Counted from the first letter of the stretch, positions 8,361 to 17,715 are shown. The stretch: DNA of 64,000 bases from CAVYWD01 sp963772225 (GCA_963772225.1 CAVYWD010000004.1:186001-250000); one strand, 5' to 3'. Program-made: numbers and translations. The notes: generated from the letters alone by a model not told the origin.

Positions 8361-9596
8361 TCAGCTCGGCTCGGCGGACGTGTTGTCCTCGGAGGCGAGT
8401 CGCTCCTTGCGCCGCTTTTCGAAGATCCAGACCAGCACGACGCCGAGCTCGAAGCAGACGATCATGGGCACGGCCATGAGCGACAGGTTGATGGCGTCGC
8501 CGGTGGGCGTGACGATGGCGGCGACCACCACGCAGCCCACGATGGCGTGCCGCTGGTACTTGGCCACCGTGCCGAACCGGAGGATGCCGACCATCGCCAG
8601 CACCGCCATGATCAGCGGCAGCTCGAAGATGGCGCCGAAGGCGATTTCCAACATCAGGACGAGCGAGAGCTGCTCCTTCATGGAGAGCATGGGGCGCGTC
8701 CACTCCTCCTTGCCGAGCTTGCCGGAGGCCGCGGCGAGGTGCCGGTGGGCGGACCAGACCTCGCCGAAGGCGCCGGCGGATTCGGGCGCGCTCTGCGACA
8801 GGGCGGAGGCCGCCTCCTCCAGCTTGACCGCGGCCTGCTCCAGCTGGTCCTTGGCGAGGAGCTCCTCGGCCTCGAGGTGGAGCGCGATGGCCCGGGAGAC
8901 GGGAGCGCGGACCTCGCCCTCGCGGGGGCGCGCCACGGCCAGGTCGAGCAGGTGGCCCATGCGCGCGGCGCGGTCGCGCAGCTCCACCTCGCTCGCGGTC
9001 ATGACCGGCGGCGCGGAGATCTTCCCGTCGCCGCCGCCCGACAGCGCGGACTGGGCCGCTCGGGCGAGCTCGCTGGCGCGCCCCAGGTCTCCAACGAAAA
9101 AGAACCGCGTCGCGTCCTCGCCGCGCGCGCGGGCCAGGACGAGCCGCTCGCGCACCGCGCCGGACTCGCCGGGCGTGAGCAGGAACTTGAACATCGAGGG
9201 CAGGATGGCGAAGTAGCAGAACATCGCGCCGCCCAGGAAGAAGAAGGACCCGAAGCCGACGAAGGGGCCGATGAGCTTGCGCTCGCTCTTGAGCAGCCCG
9301 GGGCCCACGAACTGCCAGAGCTGGTAGAGCGCCAGCGGCATCGAGAGGAAGATGCCGGCGTACATGCCGACCTTGAGCAGGACGTTGATCTCTTCGATGC
9401 CCGACGTGTAGATGAGCGCCCGGCTCTCCTCGGGCAGCGCGTCCAGCACCGGCCTCATCAGGACCGCGAAGATGTCGCGCGCCCAGATGAGCGACACGAG
9501 CCCCAGGGCGAGGACGCCGGCCACCACCTTCCAGAGCCGCGCGCGCAGCTCCATCAGGTGCTCCATCAAGGACAGCTTGAGCTCGGGCTCTTCCAA
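8361..9596 (-). CDS. tatC: TatC, Sec-independent translocase, with large periplasmic insertion
   Basis: 411 residues against about 250 in most TatC proteins. TatC is the receptor subunit that recognises twin-arginine signal peptides of folded proteins. Family features are LMEHLMELRARLW at the N-terminus, helices near 24-40, 73-95 and 110-138 (with FGSFFFLGGAMFCYFAILP), and then the C-terminal half from PMLSMKEQLSLVLML (~302) through FELPLIMAVLAMVGIL to TPTGDAINLSLMAVPM. Between helix 3 and helix 4, in the second periplasmic loop, about 155 residues (~145-300) are inserted. They are Ala/Glu/Leu-rich and likely helical, with no recognised domain. Eleven bases downstream of tatA/B, so co-transcribed. 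Confidence 0.95.
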   Translation of the reverse strand: MEEPELKLSLMEHLMELRARLWKVVAGVLALGLVSLIWARDIFAVLMRPVLDALPEESRALIYTSGIEEINVLLKVGMYAGIFLSMPLALYQLWQFVGPGLLKSERKLIGPFVGFGSFFFLGGAMFCYFAILPSMFKFLLTPGESGAVRERLVLARARGEDATRFFFVGDLGRASELARAAQSALSGGGDGKISAPPVMTASEVELRDRAARMGHLLDLAVARPREGEVRAPVSRAIALHLEAEELLAKDQLEQAAVKLEEAASALSQSAPESAGAFGEVWSAHRHLAAASGKLGKEEWTRPMLSMKEQLSLVLMLEIAFGAIFELPLIMAVLAMVGILRFGTVAKYQRHAIVGCVVVAAIVTPTGDAINLSLMAVPMIVCFELGVVLVWIFEKRRKERLASEDNTSAEPS

Positions 9597-9607
9597 GGGA
9601 GTCCTTT

Positions 9608-10048
9608 TTACGCTTTCGGGGCGGCGTCAGGGACGCTCGCGGGGGCGGCCGACGCGCTCGCGTCCGCAGGCGGGTGGGCGGGGACAGCCTGGGGGGCGAC
9701 GGCCGCTGCGGGCGCCGGTGCGGCAGCCTGGGCGACGGGGACGGGGACGGGGACGGCCGGGGGGGCGAGCGCAGGCGCGCCAGCGGCCGACTCGGCGAGC
9801 GCCGGGGGCGGGGCCTGATACGGCTGCGGGATGGGCGGCGGCTGGTAAGGCTGCGGGATTTGCGGCGGGGGTTGGTCGAGCTTGTAAAACTCGCTTTCCA
9901 CCGTGGTGCGCACGTCCTCGGTCGCCTTCTTGAAGTCGCGCATGCCCTTGCCTAGGGACCGCGCCAACTCGGGGAGCTTCTGCGGACCGAGCAGGAGCAA
10001 CGCGACGAGCATGACGATGACGAGCTCTGTGCCGGACATCCCGAACAT
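9608..10048 (-). CDS. TatA/TatB-type translocase subunit with Pro/Ala-rich tail
   Basis: 146 residues from the ATG at 10048, preceded by AGGAAG. The frame is open further upstream but without coding character. An N-terminal transmembrane helix (TELVIVMLVALLLLG) is followed by the hinge GPQKLPELAR and an amphipathic helix SLGKGMRDFKKA, the signature of the TatA/B family. The acidic residue at the start of the helix and the GPQ hinge lean towards TatB, while the FKKA motif leans towards TatA. It may serve both roles. The last ~85 residues are Pro/Gln/Ala/Val repeats (IPQPYQPPP, then VPVPVPVA), an unstructured cytoplasmic tail. First gene of a two-gene tat operon. Confidence 0.9.
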   Translation of the reverse strand: MFGMSGTELVIVMLVALLLLGPQKLPELARSLGKGMRDFKKATEDVRTTVESEFYKLDQPPPQIPQPYQPPPIPQPYQAPPPALAESAAGAPALAPPAVPVPVPVAQAAAPAPAAAVAPQAVPAHPPADASASAAPASVPDAAPKA

Positions 10049-10343
10049 GGGGTCTTCCTTCTGCTGAGGAGCTCGAGCTTCGCAGCGCCAGCGAGATGCC
10101 GACAACCGGTTATCGCGTCGCTCCGAGCCCGATGCAACCTCCGGAGTCTGCCAGGGAACCCGGGGTCTGCGCCACGGGCACGAGCGGGGGCGCCTTCGAG
10201 CGCGCCCGGCCGGCAGGCAAACCCGCGAGTCGCCCGGGGTCATCCCGGGTTGCCGGAGAGCGTCGGAACGCGTGGCACAGGCGGAGCCCGGCGCGCGCTG
10301 GAATCGTCGAAACCGGGAGCGCGCCGTACTAGTGTGCGGGCCC

Positions 10344-11624
10344 ATGAACATCCTCGACGAGCTCACCTGGCGCGGACTGATGGCCGACTGCACCGACCTC
10401 CCGGAGCTGGGCAAGCGGCTCCAGGCCGGCTCCACGACCTTGTACTGTGGTTTCGACCCCACGGCCGACAGCCTGCATGTCGGCAACCTGGTCCCCTTGC
10501 TCGCCCTCCGACGCTTCCAGCTCGCCGGGCACAGGCCCATCGCCGTCGCCGGCGGCGCCACGGGGTCGGTGGGCGACCCAAGCGGCAAGGCGCAGGAGCG
10601 CCAGCTGCTCACCCCCGAGGCGCTGGCGCACAACATCGGGCGTGTGAAGGAGCAGCTCAAGCGCCTGCTCGACTTCGACGTCGCCCAGAACCCGGCGCTG
10701 CTCGTCGACAACGCCACCTGGACCGCGCCGGTGAGCTTCCTCGAGTTCCTGCGCGACATCGGCAAGCACTTCACCGTCAACCAGATGGTCGCCAAGGAGA
10801 GCGTCCGCGCCCGCATGGAGGACCGCGAGTCGGGCATCAGCTTTACGGAATTCAGCTACATGCTCCTGCAGGCCTTCGACTTCTACGTGCTCTGCCGCGA
10901 CCGGAGCTGCGAGCTGCAGATCGGCGGGAGCGACCAGTGGGGCAACATCACCGCCGGCATCGACCTGACGCGCAAGAAGCTGTCGCGGCCCGTGTTCGGC
11001 CTGACGCTGCCGCTCATCACCAACGCCGACGGGAGCAAGTTCGGCAAGAGCGTGGCCGGCGCGGTATGGCTCGACCCGCAGAAGACCAGCGTCTACAAGT
11101 TCTACCAATTCTGGATCCGCACCGACGACCGCGACGTCGTCCGCTACCTGAAGTACTTCACGCTCCTCTCCCAGGACGAGGTCGCCCAGCTCGAGCGCGA
11201 GCACGCCGCGAACCCCAGCGGGCGCGCCGCGCACAAGGCGCTGGCGAAGGCGGTGACCGACCTCGTCCACGGGCCGGCCGCCACGGCCGAGGCCCAGCGG
11301 GCGAGCGACATCCTCTTCGGCGGCGAGCTCTCGGGCATCGGCGAGGCGACCTTCGCCGAGATCGCCGGCGAGGTGCCGACCTGGGAGCTCGCCCAGGACC
11401 AGCTCGCGGGCGAGGGGAAGAAGCTCGTCGACCTGCTCGCCGAGAGCCAGCTCTGCCCGTCCAAGGGCCAGGCGCGAAAGGACATTGCCGGCCACGGCAT
11501 CTCATTGAACAACGTCCGCCAGGACGACGTCGAGCGGCGCGTGACCGCCGCGGACCTCCTCTTCGGCAAGCACCTGCTCTTGCGGAAGGGGAAGAAGAAC
11601 TACGTGGTCATCACCGCGCGGTAG
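10344..11624 (+). CDS. tyrS: Tyrosyl-tRNA synthetase
   Basis: 426 residues, the usual bacterial length. Charges tRNA-Tyr with tyrosine using ATP. Class I signatures are visible: GFDPTADSLHVGN at 36-48 is the HIGH-type motif, and DGSKFGKS near 228 is the KMSKS-type motif. The tyrosine-binding region has GSDQWGNITAGIDL. The last ~65 residues are an S4 RNA-binding domain with NNVRQDDVERRV. The frame continues 24 codons upstream to 10272, but the conserved start is MNILDELTWRG at 10344. It lies head to head with the tat operon across 295 bases that show no other gene. Confidence 0.97.
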   Translation: MNILDELTWRGLMADCTDLPELGKRLQAGSTTLYCGFDPTADSLHVGNLVPLLALRRFQLAGHRPIAVAGGATGSVGDPSGKAQERQLLTPEALAHNIGRVKEQLKRLLDFDVAQNPALLVDNATWTAPVSFLEFLRDIGKHFTVNQMVAKESVRARMEDRESGISFTEFSYMLLQAFDFYVLCRDRSCELQIGGSDQWGNITAGIDLTRKKLSRPVFGLTLPLITNADGSKFGKSVAGAVWLDPQKTSVYKFYQFWIRTDDRDVVRYLKYFTLLSQDEVAQLEREHAANPSGRAAHKALAKAVTDLVHGPAATAEAQRASDILFGGELSGIGEATFAEIAGEVPTWELAQDQLAGEGKKLVDLLAESQLCPSKGQARKDIAGHGISLNNVRQDDVERRVTAADLLFGKHLLLRKGKKNYVVITAR

Positions 11625-11752
11625 GTCGCCCGCGCGCTCGCCGACCGGCCTGCTTCCACCGACCCAACGGGGACTGGCGGAAGGAGCCGGCTCGGCTATT
11701 CTCCGCGCGCTTGTTGCGAAGGCGCTCACTCGACTCTCACCCGGAGGCTCTC

Positions 11753-12262
11753 ATGAAGTCCTGGCTCGTCGTCCTTCCCCTCGCTCTTTTCGGTGCCCCG
11801 GCGCTCGGCCAGGACCTCTGGGGCGCGGGCAAGAACCTCGTCGGCAACGCCGCGGTGGGCAAGGTCCAGGCCGAGGTCAACAAGCGGCTCTTGGAGGAGA
11901 GCCAGAAGAACCAATGCTCCTTCAAGTCGGACTCGGACGTGCTCGAGGCGGGCTGCGATCAGAAATCGAAGCGGCTCGCCAACTCGCTCCTGGACGCCAA
12001 GAAGAGGCTCAACGGCGCGGGCGTGCAGAACTTCAAATTCGAGGTGTCCGGCCACACCGACTCGACCGGGAAGGCCGAGCACAACAAGGAGCTGTCGGCG
12101 CGGCGCGCGGAGCGGATCAAGAGGGAGCTCGTCACCAAGGGGCTGTCCGAGGGCGACATCGTCGCCGTGGGCATGGGCTCGGATCGCATGCTGGTCAAGC
12201 CCGACGACACGGCGGCGAAGCGCGCGAAGAACCGGCGCTACGAGCTGCAGGTGCGGCTGTAG
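11753..12262 (+). CDS. OmpA-domain peptidoglycan-binding protein
   Basis: 169 residues from an ATG with a strong CCGGAGG 5 bases upstream. The signal peptide is MKSWLVVLPLALFGAPALGQ. Residues ~20-60 are a short linker with an isolated Cys pair (NQCSFKSDSD, then EAGCDQ). Residues ~65-169 are an OmpA-like domain (PF00691) with FEVSGHTDSTG, then ELSARRAERIKREL and the closing NRRYELQVRL. The Asp and Arg of this domain contact diaminopimelate in peptidoglycan. A cysteine just before the domain may form a disulfide. Probably periplasmic or outer-membrane linked. It follows tyrS by 128 bases and may have its own promoter. Confidence 0.9.
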   Translation: MKSWLVVLPLALFGAPALGQDLWGAGKNLVGNAAVGKVQAEVNKRLLEESQKNQCSFKSDSDVLEAGCDQKSKRLANSLLDAKKRLNGAGVQNFKFEVSGHTDSTGKAEHNKELSARRAERIKRELVTKGLSEGDIVAVGMGSDRMLVKPDDTAAKRAKNRRYELQVRL

Positions 12263-12318
12263 AGTGCCATTCTGGTGCGGCCCAGCGAAAGCGGCAATGA
12301 AGCTCCGCGGCGGCGCCG

Positions 12319-13897
12319 TCACTGCAAAGGATAGGAGGCATTCGAGGCCGCGAGCTGACTCGGGCGGAGGTTCGCCGTCGCGGCGGTGCCGTCGGAATAG
12401 TGCACCGTGATCAGGAACGAAGGGCTCGGCGACTGCAACACCTCATTGACCGGGACCTCGAACGCGTTCTCCGGGGTCGTGGCATAGGGAAATGCGCCGC
12501 TGGCCGTGCCGGACGCGTCCTGCCAATCGATGGACTGGACGGTCGAGGCTGGATTGCGGACCCGCACCCGCGCCCAATACGCGCTGCTGCCGTCGGCGAC
12601 GGCGAGCGCGGGCGCACCGTCCGACACCTCGGGGTGATTCGCGCACGACACGAAGCTCCATTCCCCGTCGTAGCGGCCGGACCCGTCCAACATGACCGCC
12701 GCGGGCGCCGAGCCGGCCAGGCCGACGCCGCAATACTTGTCGGTGCACTTGTCCATGATTCGCACGGTCGTGGTCTTGGGCCCACGCGAGGTCAACACGG
12801 TCACCGAGGCGCATTGGCCGCAGAATCTTCCCGCCCTGCCATTGCCCCATGCCGTCCGAGGGCTGCACGTCCACATTGATGGCGGCGTAGTACATGACGT
12901 TGGTCGTGCCATAGTTGCAAGCGCCGCCGTTGCTGGCTTGCGTCGTGGACATGGTGACGTTTCCCAAACCTCCGTCGCTCGACAGGGTGGGGTAGGCGGG
13001 TGTGGCCGCATCGCATACTCCCGGGCAGCTCGAGGGGAGACCCGAGGTGTCGGCGGCGAAGTTGGCGGTGAGGGTCTTATCCGCGCCCATCGCGATGGTC
13101 ACCGGGTTGGCTGTGCCGGACGCGGCGCCGCTCCAGCCGGTGAAGGTGGAGCCGCTTGCGGGCGTCGCCGTGACCTGGACCGAGGTGCTGGACAGGAAGG
13201 TGTGAACCCCGGCTGCGGGGCTGGTCGACCCGTTTCCGCTGACGGCGATCTCGAGCGCGAAGCTGGGGCTCGCGGTCGAGAAGTTGACGGCGAGGGTCTT
13301 GTCCGCGTCCATCGCGATGGTCACCGGGTTGGCTGTGCCGGACGCGGCGCCGCTCCAGCCGGTGAAGGCGAAGCCGCTTGCCGGCGTCGCCGTGACCTGG
13401 ACCGAGGTGCCGGACAGGAAGGTGTAAACCCCGGCTGCGGGGCTGGTCGACCCGCCTCCCGATATCGAGATCGCCAGCGAGTACCAGTCGCCCGCGGGGT
13501 CGCCTCCGCCGGCGTCCGAACCCCCGACCAAGACCCCGGAGTCCGGCTCGGGCGCGACCAATCCGGAGTCCCCGGTCGAGCTCTCATCCCCAGAGTCGAG
13601 GACCCGCGCGTCCAGGCCCTTCACGCCGGAGTCGCGCGCGCGCCTCGCAGTCGAGAGGCTGGCGTCAGGCGCGTCGCTGCCGTCGTTCAACACGCAGCCG
13701 GCGAAGGCCATCGCCAGGAGCGCCAGGCCGAGGCAGGACCCGATGCCTGCCTTCGACCTCTCCCCCTTCGCCCCCTCCCCGCGAGCGGGGAGGGGGTTGG
13801 GGGGTGAGGAGCGAGAGCGCGCGCCGCCGGAGGCCCTGGTGCAGGCAGAGCCGAGCAGCGCACCCATGGCCCACGTCCGGTCGAGGGCTCGGCTCAT
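12319..13897 (-). CDS. Expansin-like lipoprotein with two bacterial repeat domains (apparent frameshift)
   Basis: The N-terminal frame (stop 12443) and C-terminal frame (stop 12319) join into one protein of about 525 residues if one base is dropped at GAATC 12823-12827. The junction then reads QWQGGKFCGQCASV, as expected for an expansin barrel. Start chosen at ATG 13897, preceded by GAGGATAGGA. A hydrophobic stretch LGLALLAMAFAGC gives the lipobox, followed by an Asp/Ser-rich linker. Two ~75-residue repeats (SISGGGSTSPAAGV, then FTGWSGAASGTANPVTIAM) match PF18998-type repeats. The C-terminal ~220 residues resemble expansins (RIMDKCTDKYCGVGL, then WARVRVRNPASTV), which loosen cellulose or peptidoglycan without hydrolysis. 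A 48-bp palindromic repeat sits inside the 5' coding end. Confidence 0.78.
13763..13810 (+). repeat. REP-like palindromic repeat, copy 1
   Basis: Core CCCCCTCCCCGCGAGCGGGG can fold into a stem, followed by AGGGGGTTGGGGGGTGAGGA. It is the exact reverse complement of 18768-18814 over about 45 bases and very similar to 49127-49172. It lies inside the 5' end of the expansin-like gene. Confidence 0.8.
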
Positions 13898-14148
13898 CGG
13901 TCCTATCCTCATCGTGGTCGCTTCCGTCAAACGAGAAGAAGGCGCCCGGAGGATGTGTGTGTCTTGGCTTCGCGAAGGCGCACCTTCGCGATCTCTCCTA
14001 GGGGCCGGCCCTCGAAGATTCGGGTCAACGAGGGTTGGTGCGGGGCTTTGCCCGGCGGACCGGGGCGGAGGCTACTCCAGGCACAGGGGCCGAGGCCAGC
14101 CGGCCCCGGGCAAAGAAGCGGGCGCGAGTCGGCCGATTCCTTCGGACG

Positions 14149-15256
14149 CTACGCCATCGGCGCCACCTCCACGCACGTCTTGATCGCCCCCGGCCCGGTG
14201 TCGAGCAGGCGGACTTCGTAGGGACACCGGTCCAGCCCCTCCACCCGGCGCGTGATGAGCCGGGAGAGCCACCCGGGGAAGCGCGACTCCGCCATCGCCA
14301 GGTCCCGCACGCCCAGCTCGAACGCGTCGCGGTTCGCGTTGACCGTCCCCACCATCACCTTGTTGCCCAGCACGAACTCCAGGTTGATGACGTCGGACGG
14401 CACGGTGACCTCGCGATCGCCGCTGGTCACGCTGGAGAGGACCAGCACGCCGTTCTTGGCCAGCGCCGTCATCGCCTCGAAGGCCAGCGGCGAGAAGCCG
14501 CTCGCCTCGAAGATGAGGTCGAACCGGCCCTCCTGCTCGGCCACCTGCGACAGCGTCCGCTCGGCGGTGCTCTGGTAGTGGGCCCCCAGAGCCTCCGCGA
14601 GCTCCGACCGGAGGGAGGGCGGCTTCTCCCGCGCGAAGGTGACGACCTCCACGTCGCGCAGGCGCAAGAGCGCCGCTGTGAGCAGGCCGATGGGCCCCAG
14701 GCCCACGACGGCCGCCCGCCGAGGCTGCCAGAATCTTCAGGCGCCGCTGGATCTCCAAAGCCTGTGCGAGGCCCTTCTCCACCACGCTCAACGGCTCGAG
14801 CAGGACCGCCACGTGTCGAAGCGACGGCGGGACCTTGATCAGGAGCTCGGGCGAGTCGACGTAGCACTCGGTCAAGAACCCGTGCAGCAGGCTGATGCCG
14901 TGCTCGTAGGCGGTGTCCGCGGTGGTCATGTCCGGCATGCCGATGGCGTCGTAGAGCCCCTCGCCGGGGTGCCGCACCATGGCGACGACGTAGTCGCCCG
15001 GCGCGAGCTCGACCACGTGCTCGCCCACCTCCTCGACAACGCCCAAGCTCTCGTGGCCGAGGACCAGGTAGTCGGAGCCGGGCGGCGCCACACCGTACTC
15101 CCCCGCGCTGATCTCCCGGTCCGTGCCGTCGAGGCCGACGCGGAGGACCTTCACCCGCACGCCCCGGCCGTCGGGGACCTCGTCGAGGCGCGGCCGCGGG
15201 ACGTCGGCGACGTGCGCGCTGTCCGGCTTTCCTGGAGATACGGTCACCGCTTTCAT
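14149..15256 (-). CDS. Glucose 1-dehydrogenase-like medium-chain dehydrogenase (apparent frameshift)
   Basis: About 368 residues once one base is dropped at GAATC 14731-14735. The two frames then join as LKIWQPRRAAVVGLGPIG, the expected link to the nucleotide-binding fold. Zinc- and NAD(P)-dependent oxidation of glucose to gluconolactone is the likely reaction. The N-terminal GroES-like domain has LRVGLDGTDREI, LVLGHESLGVVEEV and ELAPGDYVVAMV. The Glu_dehyd_C-type Rossmann domain has GLGPIGLLTAALL and LIFEASG. The sequence pattern follows archaeal and bacterial glucose dehydrogenases, not alcohol dehydrogenases. Only 12 bases separate it from the upstream GH15 gene, so glucose released by that enzyme could be oxidised here. 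Confidence 0.82.
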
Positions 15257-15268
15257 GGTCGTCGCTCC

Positions 15269-17098
15269 TTAGGCTCGCGCGCCGCCGCGCTCGAGAGCCT
15301 GCGAGATGGCCCAGGCGGCGTTGACGAGCCCGATGTGGCTGAACGCCTGCGGGAAGTTGCCCAACAGCTCGCATGTGCCCGGCTCCACCTCCTCCGAGAG
15401 GAGCCCGAGGTCGCTCGCGAAGGAGGCTGCCCGGTTGAAGATCTCGCTCGCGTGCGCCACGTCGCCGGCCATGGCCCAGGCCTGCGCGAGCCAGAACGTG
15501 CACAGGAGGAACGCCCCCTCCTCGCCCGCGAAGCCGTCGCCCGTCCGGTAGCGGTAGACCAGGCCGTGGCCGTCGGTGAGCCGCTCCTCCACGGCGCGAA
15601 GCGTGGCGAGGACCCGGGGGTCGCCGGCGGGCAGAAACCCCACGATCGGCATCATCAGGCTCGAGGCGTCGAGGTCGTCGGAGTCGAAGCACTGCGCGAA
15701 GGCGCGAGCGCGGTCGCTCCAGCCGCGCGCCAAAATGGCCCGGGCGACCGCCTGACGCTCCGCGGCCCAGCGCTCCACGCGGTCCTCGGCGCCGAGGAGG
15801 CCCGCGACCTCGACGGCCCGGTCGAGCGCCATCCAGCACAAAAGCTTCGAGTGGACGTAGTCGCGCGGCTCGCCGCGCACCTCCCAAATGCCCTGGTCCT
15901 TCTCCCTCCAGCGCGACGCCGCGGCGTCGGCCGCCCCCGCGAGGAAGCGCTTCGTCGCCGCGTCGAGGCCGGCGAGCTGCGGGCGAAGCCGCGCGACCGC
16001 GCCCAAGAGCTCGCCGTACACGTCGAGCTGGCGCTGGAGGTAGGCCTTATTGCCCACGCGCACCGGGCGGCTCTCGCGAAAGCCGCCAAGCCACGGGAGC
16101 TCATGCTCGGGCAGGTCGCGCTCGCCGCTCACGCCGAACAGGATCTGCAAGTCCGCCCCGCGCTCGAGCTGGCCGAAGGAGGCCGCGGCCAGGAAGTCGA
16201 AGAACCGCTGCGCCTCGTCGGGGCAGGCGGCGACCCAGAGCGCCTCGAGGGTGAGGCTCGCATCGCGCACCCAGGTGAAGCGATAGTCCCAGTTCCGCTC
16301 GGCCCCCGGCGCCTCGGGCAGCGACGTCGTGGGCGCCGCGACGATGGCGCCGGTGGGGGCGTAGGTCAGGCCCTGGAGCACCCGGCCGCTCTGGTGCACG
16401 AGCTCCCGCCAGGGGCCCTCGTAACTCTGGTGGAGCTCCGACCAGGTCCGCCAGGCCTCCTCCGCGTCGACGAGGCGAGCGCGGATCTCCTCCTGGCTCC
16501 AGTGCCGGGGCGCGCCGTCGCCGGCGGTCGAGCAGCCTTGAAGCGCGAACCCGGCGGACTGCCCGGCGCGCAGCAGGAAACGCGCTTGGGCGCTCGAGCC
16601 CTCGACCGACAGCGCCACCGGCGAAGAGAGCATGAGCCGAATGGCGCCAGACCGAGCCAAGACGCCGCCGTCCGCGGGCTCGAAGAGCGGCTGGAGGCGC
16701 CCGAACTCGGGGCGCGGCGCGCAGCAGAGCTCGAGCTCCACCTCGCCGCTCGTGCACTCCACTCGGCGCAGCAAGGCGTGCGGGGCCTCGGCGCCCAGCG
16801 CGTGACCGCGCTCGCCGGCGCCGACCGCCAGAGCGTCGGTGAGGGTCGCAAGGCCTCGCGCCGCCTCGAACGCCGTCTCGAGCACCAGCCCGCGGTCGAG
16901 GTAGCGCCGACGCGCGCGGAAGTCGCCGGTAGGTTGAATGGAAAAGGAGCCCGCCTGCTCGTCCAAGAGGCGCGCGAACAACGCCGGGGCGTCGAAGCGG
17001 GGAAAGCAGAGCCAGTCGACCGAGCCCTCTCGGCTCACCAGCGCCGCCGAGTGGCAGTCCGAGAGCAGCGCGTAATCGGCGATGGCCATTCGGCTCAC
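15269..17098 (-). CDS. GH15 glucoamylase/trehalase-like glycoside hydrolase
   Basis: 609 residues, the normal length for the cytoplasmic GH15 group. Start taken at GTG 17098, where GAGG lies 5 bases upstream; ATG 17089 is the alternative. The N-terminal beta domain begins IADYALLSDCHSAALV and has SVDWLCFPRFDAPALFARLL, then the (alpha/alpha)6 barrel with ERNWDYRFTWVRDASL. Catalytic acids expected in this family are the Glu in GIWEVRG and the Glu in GTCELLGNFPQAFSHIGL. Members either release glucose from alpha-glucans or hydrolyse trehalose, and sequence alone does not decide. No signal peptide, so intracellular. First gene of a two-gene operon with the glucose dehydrogenase. Confidence 0.93.
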   Translation of the reverse strand: MSRMAIADYALLSDCHSAALVSREGSVDWLCFPRFDAPALFARLLDEQAGSFSIQPTGDFRARRRYLDRGLVLETAFEAARGLATLTDALAVGAGERGHALGAEAPHALLRRVECTSGEVELELCCAPRPEFGRLQPLFEPADGGVLARSGAIRLMLSSPVALSVEGSSAQARFLLRAGQSAGFALQGCSTAGDGAPRHWSQEEIRARLVDAEEAWRTWSELHQSYEGPWRELVHQSGRVLQGLTYAPTGAIVAAPTTSLPEAPGAERNWDYRFTWVRDASLTLEALWVAACPDEAQRFFDFLAAASFGQLERGADLQILFGVSGERDLPEHELPWLGGFRESRPVRVGNKAYLQRQLDVYGELLGAVARLRPQLAGLDAATKRFLAGAADAAASRWREKDQGIWEVRGEPRDYVHSKLLCWMALDRAVEVAGLLGAEDRVERWAAERQAVARAILARGWSDRARAFAQCFDSDDLDASSLMMPIVGFLPAGDPRVLATLRAVEERLTDGHGLVYRYRTGDGFAGEEGAFLLCTFWLAQAWAMAGDVAHASEIFNRAASFASDLGLLSEEVEPGTCELLGNFPQAFSHIGLVNAAWAISQALERGGARA

Positions 17099-17298
17099 GG
17101 GTGCCTCGATCTTCTGTGAAGCTGCGGGCGGCGACGAGCGATCGGCAAGGCGCCGCGGCGGTCGGGGACTTGCGAGCGCAAGGGGCGAGCGGGCCTCGGG
17201 GCGAATGGCGGCTCAAGCTCGCCGGCGGGCGATGCGCACTCTATTGCCGAGGGCGGAGCGCGCCGCAGGTGTTGCGCGCAAAGAAGGGGTGCTTTGCC

Positions 17299-17715
17299 AT
17301 GAGCTCGATACCCAACGGCGTGCGGCGGGCAGGCTTTCTTTTGGCGCTGGCTGCGCTGGGCTTAGGCGCAGGCGCGTGCGTCACCGCGGCCGCGGCGGGC
17401 GCCGGGACGGTGGCCGGCATCGAATACACGAGTCGCGGCGCCAAGGGCGAGCTCCAGGGATCAATGGATAATGTCGCGCACCGCACTCGAGAGGTCTTCG
17501 ACAAGCAGGGGATCGTGGCCACCGAGGTGAAAGTTGAGGACGGCGGGACGAAGCGGGTCCTCGGGGGCCGGAAAGGCGACCTCAACGTCCAGGTCGAGAT
17601 GACGGCCTCCACCCCGAACGTCACCCACGTGGAGGTGGTCGCGCAGAAGAACCCCGTGCAGTGGGACAAGGACTACGCCAAGAGCGTGATGCAGAAGATC
17701 GCCGCGCAATCCTAA
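17299..17715 (+). CDS. DUF3568-type lipoprotein
   Basis: 138 residues from the ATG at 17299, with AGAAGG about 11 bases upstream. The frame is open further upstream without coding character. The signal sequence ends in LGLGAGAC, a lipobox with Cys27, followed by an Ala/Gly stretch (TAAAAGAGTVAGIEY). The body (KGELQGSMDNVAHRTREVF, then VEVVAQKNPVQWDKDYAK) fits the small DUF3568 lipoproteins, whose role is unknown. Immediately after the stop codon begins a dispersed repeat with a hairpin (17716-17856). Confidence 0.8.
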   Translation: MSSIPNGVRRAGFLLALAALGLGAGACVTAAAAGAGTVAGIEYTSRGAKGELQGSMDNVAHRTREVFDKQGIVATEVKVEDGGTKRVLGGRKGDLNVQVEMTASTPNVTHVEVVAQKNPVQWDKDYAKSVMQKIAAQS

